A stretch of 64,000 nt of DNA from Salidesulfovibrio onnuriiensis (lineage in GTDB: Bacteria; Desulfobacterota; Desulfovibrionia; Desulfovibrionales; Desulfovibrionaceae): assembly GCF_008001235.1 (NCBI RefSeq), contig NZ_CP040751.1:2587001-2651000 (forward strand). Direction: 5' to 3'. Positions 27,387-36,982 of the stretch are shown piece by piece. The stretch's first letter is position 1; each line of letters opens with the position of its first letter. The notes below the pieces were generated by a model. That model was not told the origin of the DNA. It worked only from the letters and a program-made list of their open reading frames with translations, and searched no databases. The translations under genes were made by a program, and so were the position numbers.

Positions 27387-27671
27387 CTAGCGACCGCGAG
27401 CTGCGCGCTTGGAAGCCTTGAGCGGGTTGACCTTGGTCTTGCCTTCGCTGTCCACGGTTGCACGGACATGAGTGGCGAAGTTGCAGACACCGTGCGCCCA
27501 CTTGCGCTCGGGCTGAGCGTAGGACGGACAGAAGTTCTTTTCTTCAATGGTGACGATGCGTTCGCAACCATCACATTTCTCAACCACGGGCTCCATGATG
27601 ACGCCTTTGTAGGACAGACCATCTGCGGTCATGACAGCGCCTTCGAGTGCGGGGGTTTGTCTTTTAGCCAT
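27387..27671 (-). CDS. PxxKW-family cysteine-rich protein
   Basis: 94 aa. The name-giving PERKW motif lies at about 57-61, with conserved cysteines in EKCDGCERI, FCPSYAQP and VCNF that could bind a metal. Small basic C-terminus (LKASKRAARGR). Families like this are annotated by motif in Desulfovibrio and relatives; no function is established. A good AGGAGGAACC precedes the ATG. Single gene with its own terminator. Confidence 0.8.
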   Translation of the reverse strand: MAKRQTPALEGAVMTADGLSYKGVIMEPVVEKCDGCERIVTIEEKNFCPSYAQPERKWAHGVCNFATHVRATVDSEGKTKVNPLKASKRAARGR

Positions 27672-27802
27672 TTAGGGTTCCTCCTTGAAAAAAATAAGCC
27701 TTGCGAACCAAGCCGCATGGCGAACGTGTTCATCGTTTGCGTTAAAGCAGAACCGAATATGCTTAGAAACCAGTGATTGTCAAGGGCAAAACAGGGATTT
27801 TT

Positions 27803-29134
27803 TCAGGATCGGCGTTCCTCGATCCAACTCTGCACCCGCCGCACCTCTTCAAACAGCTCGTTTCTGTCAAATTCCGTATACTTGCCGTCCCGGTACACCA
27901 CCTTGCCCGCAACCATGGTCATGCACACCTCATGGCCCGAGGTTGCATACACCAGCTGGGACACGGGATTGAAAAGCGGCTGCAGGTTGGGGGCATCCAG
28001 ATCCAGGGCAATAATGTCCGCGGGGCATCCCGCCTCGATCCTTCCCAGTTCCGGCCAGTGCAGGCACTGGGCCGAATTCCTGGTGGCCATGTCCAGCACG
28101 GACGAGGCGCTCACCGCCGAAGCGTCGTCGGCGCGCACCTTGCCCATAAGTGCGGCCAGACCCATGTCGCGGAACATGTTCAACTGGTTGTTGCTGGCGG
28201 CCCCGTCCGTCCCCAGGCCGACCACCACGCCCGCATCCAGCATTTTCTGAACCGGGCACATGCCGGAATTGAGCTTGAAGTTGGAAGCGGGGTTATGCAC
28301 GACTCTGGCCTGTTTCTCGGCCAGAAGGGCAATTTCGCCGTCGTTCACGTCCACGCAGTGATGCAGGGTGACGCGGGAGGAAAGCAGCCCCAAGGAATCG
28401 AGCAATTCAACCGGACGCTTGCCATACTTCTCCATGCAGACCGCCGTTTCCACGGGAGACTCCGCCAGATGGACCTGCCAGGGCATGCCCAATTCTTCGG
28501 CCAGCTCATAGCTTGCGGTGAGATGCTCCGGCGGAACCGTGAACACGGCATGCGGCGTCACGGCCGAACGGACACGCGGCTCTCCGGCGAACTGGCCGTC
28601 TATGTCCCGGATGGAATCCCAGCAATGCTGCGGGGTCGGGAACATGGGGGAGGGGAAACCGAAAAAGCCTTCGCCCAGCACCGCACGCATACCGGACTGC
28701 TGCACGGCCCGCCCCACAACTTCCTCATGGATGTATCCGTCCAGAAAGGCGGTGGTGCCGGTTGCCAGCATTTCTGCGCAGGCCAGCCGCGCCCCGAGCT
28801 CGATAATCTCCTCGGTGAGCTGGTGCTCTATGGGCCAGATATTGTCCTCCAGCCATTCCATCAGCGGCAGATCGTCGGCAATGCCGCGCAGCAGCACCAT
28901 GGGGGCATGGCAATGCCCATTGACCAGGCCGGGCATGAGCAGCTTACCGGGCAGGTCCATTTTGTCCCGGGCCTCCCAGGCCTGGCGTAGTTCGGAAGAA
29001 GCACCGACCGCAACCACGACACCGTCCGCCACGGCAACGGAACCATGGCGCAAGACCCGGCGTTTCCCGTCCTGGGTGACGACCACATCCGCATGGAGCA
29101 GCAGGTCGCACTTGTTTTTCATGGGTTTGGACAT
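27803..29134 (-). CDS. mtaD: 5-methylthioadenosine/S-adenosylhomocysteine deaminase-type amidohydrolase
   Basis: 443 aa. TIM-barrel amidohydrolase: metal ligands in NGHCHAPM (HxH), VHLAES, LHHCVDV and LGTDGAASNN, all in the MTA/SAH deaminase pattern. It deaminates the adenine moiety of MTA, SAH or 5'-deoxyadenosine. It starts at the base after the mtnP stop, next to apt, so substrate choice fits adenosine-type thioether salvage. Exact substrate cannot be read from sequence. Confidence 0.86.
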   Translation of the reverse strand: MSKPMKNKCDLLLHADVVVTQDGKRRVLRHGSVAVADGVVVAVGASSELRQAWEARDKMDLPGKLLMPGLVNGHCHAPMVLLRGIADDLPLMEWLEDNIWPIEHQLTEEIIELGARLACAEMLATGTTAFLDGYIHEEVVGRAVQQSGMRAVLGEGFFGFPSPMFPTPQHCWDSIRDIDGQFAGEPRVRSAVTPHAVFTVPPEHLTASYELAEELGMPWQVHLAESPVETAVCMEKYGKRPVELLDSLGLLSSRVTLHHCVDVNDGEIALLAEKQARVVHNPASNFKLNSGMCPVQKMLDAGVVVGLGTDGAASNNQLNMFRDMGLAALMGKVRADDASAVSASSVLDMATRNSAQCLHWPELGRIEAGCPADIIALDLDAPNLQPLFNPVSQLVYATSGHEVCMTMVAGKVVYRDGKYTEFDRNELFEEVRRVQSWIEERRS

Positions 29135-29884
29135 CTATTTCATGCTCTTGATGGTTTGGATAAGTACCGAAGTCACCTTTTCCACGTTGCTCTTGAAGAC
29201 TTTAAGGATTTCTTCCCAGGTGACCGGGGCCTCATCGGTCTTCCAGCAGTCATAATCCGTGGACATGGCCACCGCGGCATAGGGAATGCCCGCCTCGTTG
29301 GCCAGAATGCACTCGGGCGCAATGCTCATGTTGATGACATCGGCCCCCCACATGCGGAACATATTGGATTCGGCGCGGGTGGAAAAACGCGGGCCTTCGA
29401 TGGTGACCACGGTTCCCTTTTCATGGTGCGTCACGCTTGCCTCGCGACAGGCGGCAATGAACAGGCCCCGAAGCTCCTCGTCAAAGGGGTCGGCCATGCC
29501 CGTATGCACTGCGGCATGCGGCTCGAACCGGTCATGAAAGGTAATATGGCGGTGGCGGGTGAAATCGATGAACTGATCCAGCACCACCAGGTGGCCCCGG
29601 TCGATTTCCTCGCGCAGGGAGCCGCAGGCGGTGGTGGCCAGAATGCAGTCGCACCCGGCGTCCTTGAGCGCCCAGATGTTGGCGCGGAAATTCACATGGG
29701 TCGGAGTCTCGGTGTGCTCCCGCCCATGCCGGGCCAGAAGCACCACGTCCTTTCCGGCAATCTTGCCCACCTTCAACGGGGAAGTGGGAGAGCCGAAGGG
29801 CGTGTCGACGACGATGTCCCGGGCCTCCTCGAGAATATCCGGATTATCCAGACCGCTGCCGCCAATGATGCCTATCATGGTCAT
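29135..29884 (-). CDS. mtnP: S-methyl-5'-thioadenosine phosphorylase
   Basis: 249 aa. Purine nucleoside phosphorylase fold: IGIIGGSGLDNPDIL at the start (phosphate-binding), LARHGREHTETPTHVNFRAN, and GPRFSTRAESNMFRMWGADVINMS. It phosphorolyses MTA to adenine and methylthioribose-1-phosphate. The adenine product is the substrate of apt, 12 bases upstream on the same strand; the pairing is functional as well as positional. Some relatives prefer inosine or hypoxanthine analogues. Confidence 0.9.
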   Translation of the reverse strand: MTMIGIIGGSGLDNPDILEEARDIVVDTPFGSPTSPLKVGKIAGKDVVLLARHGREHTETPTHVNFRANIWALKDAGCDCILATTACGSLREEIDRGHLVVLDQFIDFTRHRHITFHDRFEPHAAVHTGMADPFDEELRGLFIAACREASVTHHEKGTVVTIEGPRFSTRAESNMFRMWGADVINMSIAPECILANEAGIPYAAVAMSTDYDCWKTDEAPVTWEEILKVFKSNVEKVTSVLIQTIKSMK

Positions 29885-29895
29885 GGGACCACCTC

Positions 29896-30414
29896 CTACA
29901 ATTCGACCAGGAAGCAGTGGTCATGCCCCTTGCTTTTGATCTTGTCGGGGCCATCCAGGAAGCCGAGCTGGACCACGAATCCGATACCCACGATATCGCC
30001 GCCCGCTCCCTTGACCAGCTTGAGCATGCCCTCGGCCGTGCCGCCGGTTGCCAGCAGGTCATCGATGACCAGCACCTTTTCGCCTTCCGCAATGGCGTCC
30101 TCGTGCATGCAGAGGGTGTCGGTGCCGTATTCCAGATCGTAGGTGACGCAGGTGGTCTTGTAGGGCAGCTTTCCGGGCTTGCGGACCGGCACGAAACCGA
30201 TACCCAGCTTGTAGGCCAGGGGCGCGCCGAAAATGAAGCCGCGGGCTTCCGCAGCCACAACTTTCGTGGCACCGCTGTTCTTGAATTTTTCGGCCAGGCA
30301 GTCAATGGTGTGCCGAAAGGCGTCGGGGTCGGACAACATGGGCGTGATGTCGAAAAAAACGATTCCTTCCTTGGGGTAGTCGGGAATATCCCGGATATGC
30401 TCTCTCAAATCCAT
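29896..30414 (-). CDS. apt: Adenine phosphoribosyltransferase
   Basis: 172 aa from ATG 30414; an open frame extending to 30744 overlaps the opposite-strand ksgA and is not used. The PRPP-binding loop VLVIDDLLATGGTA is at about 118-131 and the start DLREHIRDIPDYPKEGIVFFDITP is typical of Apt. It converts adenine and PRPP to AMP. First gene of the apt-mtnP-mtaD salvage unit. Confidence 0.95.
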   Translation of the reverse strand: MDLREHIRDIPDYPKEGIVFFDITPMLSDPDAFRHTIDCLAEKFKNSGATKVVAAEARGFIFGAPLAYKLGIGFVPVRKPGKLPYKTTCVTYDLEYGTDTLCMHEDAIAEGEKVLVIDDLLATGGTAEGMLKLVKGAGGDIVGIGFVVQLGFLDGPDKIKSKGHDHCFLVEL

Positions 30415-30541
30415 AGCAGAACTCCTCGTTGAAATTGAAGATATGTAGTAATGCCCCCGGAGGATCGGTGTCAATGTTGTTGATTCCCGCAAGCGCGTTA
30501 GATACAAGGCCAGCAAGCACTCAGACAGAACAGAGGATTTC

Positions 30542-31318
30542 ATGAACGAAAACAGATTGCCCAGGGCGAAAAAAAGCCTCGGCCAGAATTTTCTAGTGGA
30601 CAAGAATATCTGCGCCAAGATCGTGGCCCAGCTCCAGATCAATCCGGACGACCACGTGCTGGAAATCGGGCCGGGCAGGGGAGCCCTGACCGAATTCCTG
30701 GTCAGCGCCGCTCCCGCCAGCCTCACCGTGCTGGAAAAGGACAACGAACTGGCCGAACGCCTGGAAGGGCTGTACCCGGAAATCGGGATTCTTCAGATGG
30801 ACGCCCTGGCCTTTGACTGGCAAAGCCTGGATCCGGGAACGAAGATCATCGGGAACCTTCCCTACAACATCGCCTCCAAGCTCATCTGGGACATCGTCAG
30901 CAAGGCGGTCAACATGACCAAGGCGACGTTCATGGTACAGCACGAGGTGGCGCTTCGCCTGACGGCGCAGCCATCAAATAAGGAATATGGCGGACTGACC
31001 GTTTGGGTCAAAAATCACACCGAGACCGAGTACCGGTTCAAGGTTCCCCCCCATGTTTTCAGGCCCCAACCTAAAATTGACTCGGCAATCGTGGATTTTT
31101 TTCCGTTACCCCTCGATCAGCGCCCGGAAAACCCCGAACAATTGTCGACCTTTATCAAAACCTGCTTCCAGAAGCGCCGGAAGCAGCTGGCTAACATATT
31201 GAAAAAACAATGGAATGAACAAATAGAAGCGTGGTTTTCAGAGCAGGGACTATCCCCTCAAACACGTCCGGAAAACCTTTCGCCGGGACAATTCAAATCG
31301 CTCTCAGCGCTTGTCTGA
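30542..31318 (+). CDS. rsmA: 16S rRNA A1518/A1519 dimethyltransferase
   Basis: 258 aa (also called KsgA). SAM-binding motif VLEIGPGRGALTE near 37-49, catalytic NLPYNIASKL, and the N-terminal KKSLGQNFLVD signature. It dimethylates two adenines in the 3' end of 16S rRNA, a late step in 30S assembly. Divergent from apt; no strong terminator is seen after it. Confidence 0.95.
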   Translation: MNENRLPRAKKSLGQNFLVDKNICAKIVAQLQINPDDHVLEIGPGRGALTEFLVSAAPASLTVLEKDNELAERLEGLYPEIGILQMDALAFDWQSLDPGTKIIGNLPYNIASKLIWDIVSKAVNMTKATFMVQHEVALRLTAQPSNKEYGGLTVWVKNHTETEYRFKVPPHVFRPQPKIDSAIVDFFPLPLDQRPENPEQLSTFIKTCFQKRRKQLANILKKQWNEQIEAWFSEQGLSPQTRPENLSPGQFKSLSALV

Positions 31319-31587
31319 TGCGGTTTTTACTCAAAAATGCTGGCTTCCCCTATTGACTTGTTCCCCAAAATTCTGTTTTACATCTTGAAGACACGAGAGG
31401 GGATTCCCCTTCGGGTCCAAGCTTCCCGGTCCGAATATGTGACGCTCAATCGTTATACCTTTTGGACATAGTGTAGAAGTGAGTTGATTTGGCAAAGTAT
31501 GCTGCAATGCAGACATGCCTCCGCACCGTTTACATTGCAGATTCTTTCATAGTGAAAGTGCAAACCATCTATGAGGAGGAAGGACTG
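31319..31587. other. Intergenic stretch between rsmA and HU
   Basis: 269 bases. Some short hairpins (e.g. GGGGATTCCCC at about 31398-31408) and AT-rich segments that must include the HU promoter. I see no RNA gene; a TTTACA at 31528 is a possible -35 with a poor partner. A potential ORF beginning upstream of the HU start reads through this stretch but lacks a ribosome-binding site. Confidence 0.3.
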
Positions 31588-31860
31588 ATGACTAAGGCTG
31601 ATCTCGTTGTTAAAATCGCAGAAAAGGCCAACCTGACCAAAGCCAACGCTGAGCGCGCTCTGAACGCATTCCTGGAAACCGTTGAAGGTACCCTGGTAAG
31701 CGAAGGCAAGCTCACTCTGACCGGCTTCGGCACCTTTGCCGTTGAAGAACGCAAAGCACGCGTTGGCCGCAACCCCCGCACCGGCTCCGAACTGAAGATT
31801 CCTGCCACCAAGGTTGTTAAATTCCGTCCTGGCAAGATCCTCAAAGAAGCCGTCAAGTAA
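31588..31860 (+). CDS. HU-family DNA-binding protein
   Basis: 90 aa from the ATG preceded by GAGGAGGAAGGA; an in-frame extension upstream is ignored. GRNPRTGSELKIPATKVVKFRPGK is the standard HU beta-arm and C-terminal strand. Codon use is uniform and strongly biased, suggesting abundant expression. A 55-aa membrane protein follows 20 bases later. Confidence 0.94.
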   Translation: MTKADLVVKIAEKANLTKANAERALNAFLETVEGTLVSEGKLTLTGFGTFAVEERKARVGRNPRTGSELKIPATKVVKFRPGKILKEAVK

Positions 31861-31880
31861 GTAACTCCGGGAGTATCGCT

Positions 31881-32048
31881 ATGCTTCACGGAGAAACTGT
31901 ACACAGCCCGCTTCCCCAGGATCTTCCCTGGTGGATGCCCGACCACTTCGTCTTCTTTGGCGTACTGTATGCCGTTCTCGGTATCATCGGTATCGGCCTT
32001 GCGTACACCGTGATCAAATCCTGGTGTGACACCAAGTGCCAACACTAG
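31881..32048 (+). CDS. Small single-span membrane protein (55 aa)
   Basis: Too short for most ORF lists. An ATG at 31881, seven bases after GGGAG, opens a frame that ends at TAG 32048. Residues 1-20 are polar and Trp/Pro-rich (LPWWMPDH), residues about 22-44 form one membrane helix (FVFFGVLYAVLGIIGIGLAY), and the tail CDTKCQH has two Cys three apart. A terminator follows at 29 bases. It is cotranscribed with HU. No family recognised; the Cys pair could bind metal or heme. Confidence 0.65.
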   Translation: MLHGETVHSPLPQDLPWWMPDHFVFFGVLYAVLGIIGIGLAYTVIKSWCDTKCQH

Positions 32049-32076
32049 GATAATAGGCTTTATCGGTCTATGCGAT

Positions 32077-32113
32077 AAAAGGCTTGCCGCTTGCGGCAAG
32101 CCTTTCTTTTTCT
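32077..32113 (+). terminator. Rho-independent terminator after HU and the 55-aa gene
   Basis: AAGGCTTGCCG / CGGCAAGCCTT stem with a 4-base loop followed by TTCTTTTTC. Confidence 0.85.
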
Positions 32114-32161
32114 CCCCAGCTGGGAAATTCCGGACTTTATGCGCCTTTCCCCATATTCATG

Positions 32162-32189
32162 CTTGCATTTCTCCAGAAGTCAGTATAAT
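32162..32189 (+). promoter_or_regulatory. Probable sigma-70 promoter of the rpsU-rpoD operon
   Basis: CTTGCA (32162-32167), 16-base spacer, perfect TATAAT (32184-32189), 59 bases before the rpsU start, just past the upstream terminator. Confidence 0.6.
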
Positions 32190-32247
32190 TAACCAAATTC
32201 GACTTTAGCCCGCCATTAGATGCGGGTCACGGAGGAGGTGATTCTCA

Positions 32248-32448
32248 ATGCCCGGTGTATACCTTGACGATAACGACAATTTCGACATTTCCCTGCGTCG
32301 CTTCAAGAAGCAGGTTGAAAAGGCCGGAATTCTGTCCGAGCTGAAAAAACGTCAGCACTATGAAAAGCCCAGCGTGCAGCGCAAGAAAAAGAAGGCTGCC
32401 GCCAAGAAAAGGCTTGCCAAAAAAGTTCGCAAAATGAACATGCGTTAA
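32248..32448 (+). CDS. rpsU: 30S ribosomal protein S21
   Basis: 66 aa. [26 protein letters not shown] then [24 protein letters not shown] and a basic tail: the S21 pattern. A GGAGGAGGTGATT motif precedes the ATG. S21 helps initiation. It heads the macromolecular synthesis operon (rpsU, yqeY, mutS2, dnaG, rpoD). Confidence 0.95.
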   Translation: MPGVYLDDNDNFDISLRRFKKQVEKAGILSELKKRQHYEKPSVQRKKKKAAAKKRLAKKVRKMNMR

Positions 32449-32452
32449 GAAG

Positions 32453-32899
32453 ATGAGTCTCCTATCCAAAATAGAAAAAGACTACATCGAGGCTTATAAG
32501 GCCAAGAACACGGTAAAAGTGGCCGTCTTGAGGCATCTCAAGACGGCCATCAAAAACCGTATGGTGGAAGTCGGCAGGGAACTTGCCGATGAAGACGTGC
32601 TTGACCTTGTCTCCAAACAGGTCAAGCAACGCAAGGATTCCATGGACCAGTACGAAAAGGCGGGCCGACAAGACCTTGCCGACGTCGAAAAGGCGGAACT
32701 GGTCGCGCTGGATGACTACATGCCCAAGCAGATGTCGGAAGACGAACTCGCGGCCGCAGTGGAACAGGCCGTTGCCGACACCGGCGCCTCCTCCATGAAG
32801 GACATGGGCACGGTCATGAAAGCCCTGACGCAGGCCCACAAAGGGCAATTTGATGGCGGCAAGGCCAGCGCATTGGTCAAGGCGCGTCTTTCCTCGTAA
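32453..32899 (+). CDS. yqeY: GatB/YqeY domain protein
   Basis: 148 aa. The YqeY-like tail domain of GatB as a stand-alone protein: LKTAIKNRMVEVGRE and the later VADTGASSMKDMGTVMKAL, ending FDGGKASALVKARL. YqeY is often next to rpsU and dnaG; a role in tRNA binding is suggested by GatB but not shown. Four bases after rpsU. Confidence 0.88.
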   Translation: MSLLSKIEKDYIEAYKAKNTVKVAVLRHLKTAIKNRMVEVGRELADEDVLDLVSKQVKQRKDSMDQYEKAGRQDLADVEKAELVALDDYMPKQMSEDELAAAVEQAVADTGASSMKDMGTVMKALTQAHKGQFDGGKASALVKARLSS

Positions 32900-32928
32900 A
32901 CCACCACATCGCTTCCAGCGGGTCCTTC

Positions 32929-35238
32929 ATGGAATCCAAAGCATTCCAATTACTGGAATTTCATAAGGTATTGGAAATCCTTTCAGGCTATACAACGTCT
33001 GAACCGGGTGCCCATGCCTGCCGTTCCATTTCCGTCTGCGACGACATCGAGCGCATCCAACACGCCAACCTGCTCTACAACCAGGCGGTTGTCTGGGTGG
33101 CTGAAAGCGATTTCAAGCTCGGCTCCTTCATCAGCCTGGACGGCCTGTTCAACTATCTGGCTTCCGAAAAGGCCGTTCTGGACCAGGACGCGCTCTTCGC
33201 CCTCAAGACCATTCTCGAAAAAACCGCGACCCTCCGCAATTCCCTGGACAAATACGAGGAACGCGGCTGGAACGTGCTGGGTGAAACGGTTTTCCGCTTC
33301 GACTGGCCGCAGAAATCCGCTTCCGGCATCAACCGCTGCCTGGATCAGGAAGGGCGACTCAAGGACGACAGCTCTCCCGATCTCTACGCAGTCCGGGAGG
33401 AAATTCGCGGCATCCACCAGCGCTGCACCAAACGGGTCAAGGATTACGTCCTCAAGGAAGGCATAGCGAACTACCTTCAGGAAGATTTCATGACCATTTC
33501 ATCGGACAGGTACGTCCTGCCCCTGAAGGTCAACTTCAAGAACCGGCTCAACGGAATTATACACGACTATTCACAGACCGGTGAAACCTGCTACTTCGAA
33601 CCCATGTTCCTGGTGGAGACCAACAACAGGCTCCAGGAACTCAAAAAGGAAGAGCGGGAAGAAGAGTATAAAGTTCTCGTATATTTAACCGATCTGATTC
33701 GTCAGGAACTCGGAGCGGTGGAGGCCTGTTACAACTGCCTTGTGGAAATGGACGTGCTCCTGGCCAAGATCAGGCTCGCGGGGGAATATGACGGCCGGGC
33801 CGTTGATGTCATCGAAGGCGTCAATCCGCTTTTGAGGGGAGCCCGTCATCCGCTCCTGGCGCTCCAGGAGGAGAAGGTCCAATCCATCGATGTGGAACTG
33901 CTCCCCGAGCACCACGCGCTCATTGTCAGCGGCGGCAACGCTGGCGGGAAAACCGTCTGCCTTAAGACCCTCGGGCTCACGGCGATCATGGTTTATGCGG
34001 GCCTTCCCGTGCCCGTGGAACCCGGCTGCAGGTTGCCGCTCTGGAAGAATATTTTCGTCATCATGGGCGACGAGCAGAGCCTGGAAGAAAACGTCAGTAC
34101 TTTTACGGCCCAGATTCATTATCTGAAAAACACCTGGAACGAAGTGAACGCCAACACCCTGTACATTCTCGACGAATTCGGCGCCGGCACCGACCCCACC
34201 CAGGGGGCGGCACTGGCCCAGGGTGTCATTGACGAACTCATGGCCAAAAAGGCCACGGTGATCGCGGCCACGCACTTCCCGGCGCTCAAGGCCTATGCGG
34301 TAGGCACCAAGGGCGTCCGCGCAGCAAGCGTCCTGTTCGAGCCTTCCACCAAAAAACCGCTCTACAAACTCGCCTACGACCAGGTGGGGGCGTCCATCGC
34401 CCTGGATGTCGCCCGCGACAACGGGCTGCCCGAGGCCATTCTGCAACGTGCGGAAAAATACCTGCTTCTGGACGGTTCCGACACCAGCGCCACCCTCGAC
34501 CGCCTCAATGCCTTGGCCGTGGAGCGGGAAAAGGAAGTGCGGCTGGCCAAGAAAGAGCGCGATGCCCTGCAAAAAAAGCAGGATGGGCTGGAAGCCAAAT
34601 TTCAAAAGGAACGCCAAAAGCTGCTGGACGATATTCAGGCCAAGGCGCAAGGTATCGTCAAACAGTGGAAAGCTGACAAAATCAGCCGCAAGCAGGCCCA
34701 GAAGGAAATGGCCGGCCTGCGAGAAAAACTGGCGGACAAGGGCGTCAAGAAGCCCGCAAGTGTCGCCAAGGCCTTTGGCTGGGACGACATCCAGCCCGGC
34801 ATGCAGGTGCGCTACGAGGCCTGGGACAAGGTCGGCATCGTGCTGGAATGCAACGACCGGAAAGAGCAGGCCAAGGTCGACATCAACGGCGTGGCCATGT
34901 GGGTCAAGGCGGAACACCTGGGACCGGCGCAGGGCAATCCGGCCACGGTAAAACCCGGCAAGGCGATCTACAACGATCCCGCCGAACACACCGGCCTGAC
35001 CCTGAACACGGACCTTCGCGGCTACCGCGCCGACGAGGCCCTTTCCCAACTGGAACGGTTCCTGGACGACGCCCTCATGCGCGGGGCCAGTACCCTGGAA
35101 ATCGTCCACGGACGGGGCACCGGAGCGCTGCGCAGGGAGATACACGATTTTCTGAAGACCTATCCGGCTGTCAAGACGTTCGCCCTCGCCAATGAAGAGC
35201 GAGGCGGCGACGGCATGACCGAAGTGACCTTGAAATAG
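32929..35238 (+). CDS. mutS2: Endonuclease MutS2
   Basis: 769 aa. MutS-like ATPase: Walker A SGGNAGGKTVCLK near 341-350, Walker B TLYILDEFGAGTDPTQG, a coiled-coil linker (about 520-600, rich in Glu/Lys/Gln) and a C-terminal Smr domain with LRGYRADEALSQLERFLDDAL and HGRGTGALRREI. It lacks the mismatch-reading domain of MutS. MutS2 suppresses recombination or rescues collided ribosomes in other bacteria. Insertion between yqeY and dnaG is unusual for the operon. Confidence 0.93.
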   Translation: MESKAFQLLEFHKVLEILSGYTTSEPGAHACRSISVCDDIERIQHANLLYNQAVVWVAESDFKLGSFISLDGLFNYLASEKAVLDQDALFALKTILEKTATLRNSLDKYEERGWNVLGETVFRFDWPQKSASGINRCLDQEGRLKDDSSPDLYAVREEIRGIHQRCTKRVKDYVLKEGIANYLQEDFMTISSDRYVLPLKVNFKNRLNGIIHDYSQTGETCYFEPMFLVETNNRLQELKKEEREEEYKVLVYLTDLIRQELGAVEACYNCLVEMDVLLAKIRLAGEYDGRAVDVIEGVNPLLRGARHPLLALQEEKVQSIDVELLPEHHALIVSGGNAGGKTVCLKTLGLTAIMVYAGLPVPVEPGCRLPLWKNIFVIMGDEQSLEENVSTFTAQIHYLKNTWNEVNANTLYILDEFGAGTDPTQGAALAQGVIDELMAKKATVIAATHFPALKAYAVGTKGVRAASVLFEPSTKKPLYKLAYDQVGASIALDVARDNGLPEAILQRAEKYLLLDGSDTSATLDRLNALAVEREKEVRLAKKERDALQKKQDGLEAKFQKERQKLLDDIQAKAQGIVKQWKADKISRKQAQKEMAGLREKLADKGVKKPASVAKAFGWDDIQPGMQVRYEAWDKVGIVLECNDRKEQAKVDINGVAMWVKAEHLGPAQGNPATVKPGKAIYNDPAEHTGLTLNTDLRGYRADEALSQLERFLDDALMRGASTLEIVHGRGTGALRREIHDFLKTYPAVKTFALANEERGGDGMTEVTLK

Positions 35239-35250
35239 CCCGGAGAGCTC

Positions 35251-36982
35251 ATGGACAGAAATGGTGTCGAGGCCGTCAAGGCCCGCATCAATATAGCGGA
35301 CGTCATCCGCAGATACGTCGACCTGAAGCCCGTTTCAGGCCGGTGGATGGGTGCGTGCCCGTTCCACCAGGAGACCAAGCCGTCCATGAGCGTCAACGAG
35401 GAAGAGGGCTTTTTCTATTGCTTCGGGTGCCAGGCCTCCGGAGACGTCATTGATTTCTATCAGCGCATCAACGGGCTTGAATTCCGCGAGGCCCTGGAAG
35501 CGCTGGCCGCCGAGGCGGGAATCGACCTGCAGTACAGTGCGCCCGACCCGCAGGCCAAGGCGCAACAGCAGAAGAAAAAGCTCTTTCTGGACATGCACGA
35601 CGAGGCGCAGGAATTCTTCCGCAACTGCCTGGGACACGCCGTGGGCGAGGTGGCGCGGAACTACCTGAACCGCCGGGGGCTGGCCCCGGAGATCGTGCAG
35701 GCCTTTGGCCTGGGCTGCAGCCCGGACGATTGGCACGGCCTGGACAACTACCTGCGTGGCCGGGGACGGGACCCCGAGGCGGGAGTGGAGTCCGGACTTT
35801 TATCAAAGAACCAAAAAGGTAATATTTACGATAGGTTCAGAGGCAGACTCATCTTCCCGATCAAAAATTTATCGGGCAGGGTTATTGCCTTTGGCGGCAG
35901 AATAATTACAGAGGGTGAACCCAAGTACCTCAACAGCAGTGATTCGCCGATCTACAAGAAGGGGGACCACTTGTACGGGCTTGATGTGGCCCGTCAGTCC
36001 ATGACCCGCACGAGAAGGGCGCTTCTCACCGAAGGATACATGGATGTGCTTTCCCTGCACCAGTTCGGGTACACGGATTCGTGCGGGGTGCTGGGGACGG
36101 CCCTGACCAAGGATCAGGTAAAGCGCCTGGCCGGATTCTGCTCCCGGGTGGACCTGGTTTTCGACGGCGACAATGCGGGACGCAAGGCAGCCCTGAAGAG
36201 CAGCAGAATGATACTGCTCCAGGGAGTGGCTTGCCGCGTGGTGCTTCTGCCGGACGGCGAAGACGTGGACAGCGTGCTGCAGCAGCACGGCCGCGATGGT
36301 TTCAAGCAGTGCCTGGAAAAGGCCCAGGACGGTTTGACCTTCTGCTTCGACTATCTCGGCCGCGAGTTCGCGCCCAGGGAAATCATGGACTGGGCGAAAA
36401 ATTTCCTGTCCGACTTGTCGGACCCGTCCCTGCGCGCCTACTATCTTCCGAGGGTCGCACAGGGGCTTGGCCTTGCCGAGGCCGAACTGAGGCTGACCGC
36501 CAATGCCTCCATGCAGCGGAATGCGCCGCCGCAGGCATCGAGCGTTAGCCCGGCGGCCGTTCAGGCTCCGGCCACGGGAAAGGAAGACAAGGACGACAGA
36601 TATTTCATGAAATTCCCCATCCAGTATCCGGAATACATCCCGGCGCTGGAGCAGAGGGGATTTGAAAACGTTCTGAGCTCGCAGTGGGCTCCCGTATTCT
36701 GGAAAAAACTGGTTGCAATGCAGCCCAGGGCAGATCTGACCCGGCTGAACCAATACGAGAAACGGTTTTATATCCAGTGCCGGGAACAACTGCGGGAAAA
36801 CTCTCTGGAAGGCAAGGAATTGCTGGACGAGTGGGAACATATTTGTAATAAAATCGCGGCTGGACAGCAGAAAATGACCGTCGAGCAGCTCAAGCGATCC
36901 CTGAAAGAAGCACAGCAGACCGGGGATATGCACAAGGTCAAGGAATGTCTGCAAGCTCTCAATGACTGCCTAGGGAGGGAGA

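Noticed and set aside
27289-27501. N-terminal extension of the M20 peptidase
   Set aside because: It runs over a terminator and the PxxKW gene end; the ATG at 27288 has a clear ribosome-binding site.
30415-30744. N-terminal extension of Apt
   Set aside because: It overlaps the opposite-strand rsmA start; the Apt family begins at MDLREHI.
31319-31587. Possible small RNA (6S- or SRP-like) between rsmA and HU
   Set aside because: No long self-complementary rod with a central bubble and no SRP domain motif were found.
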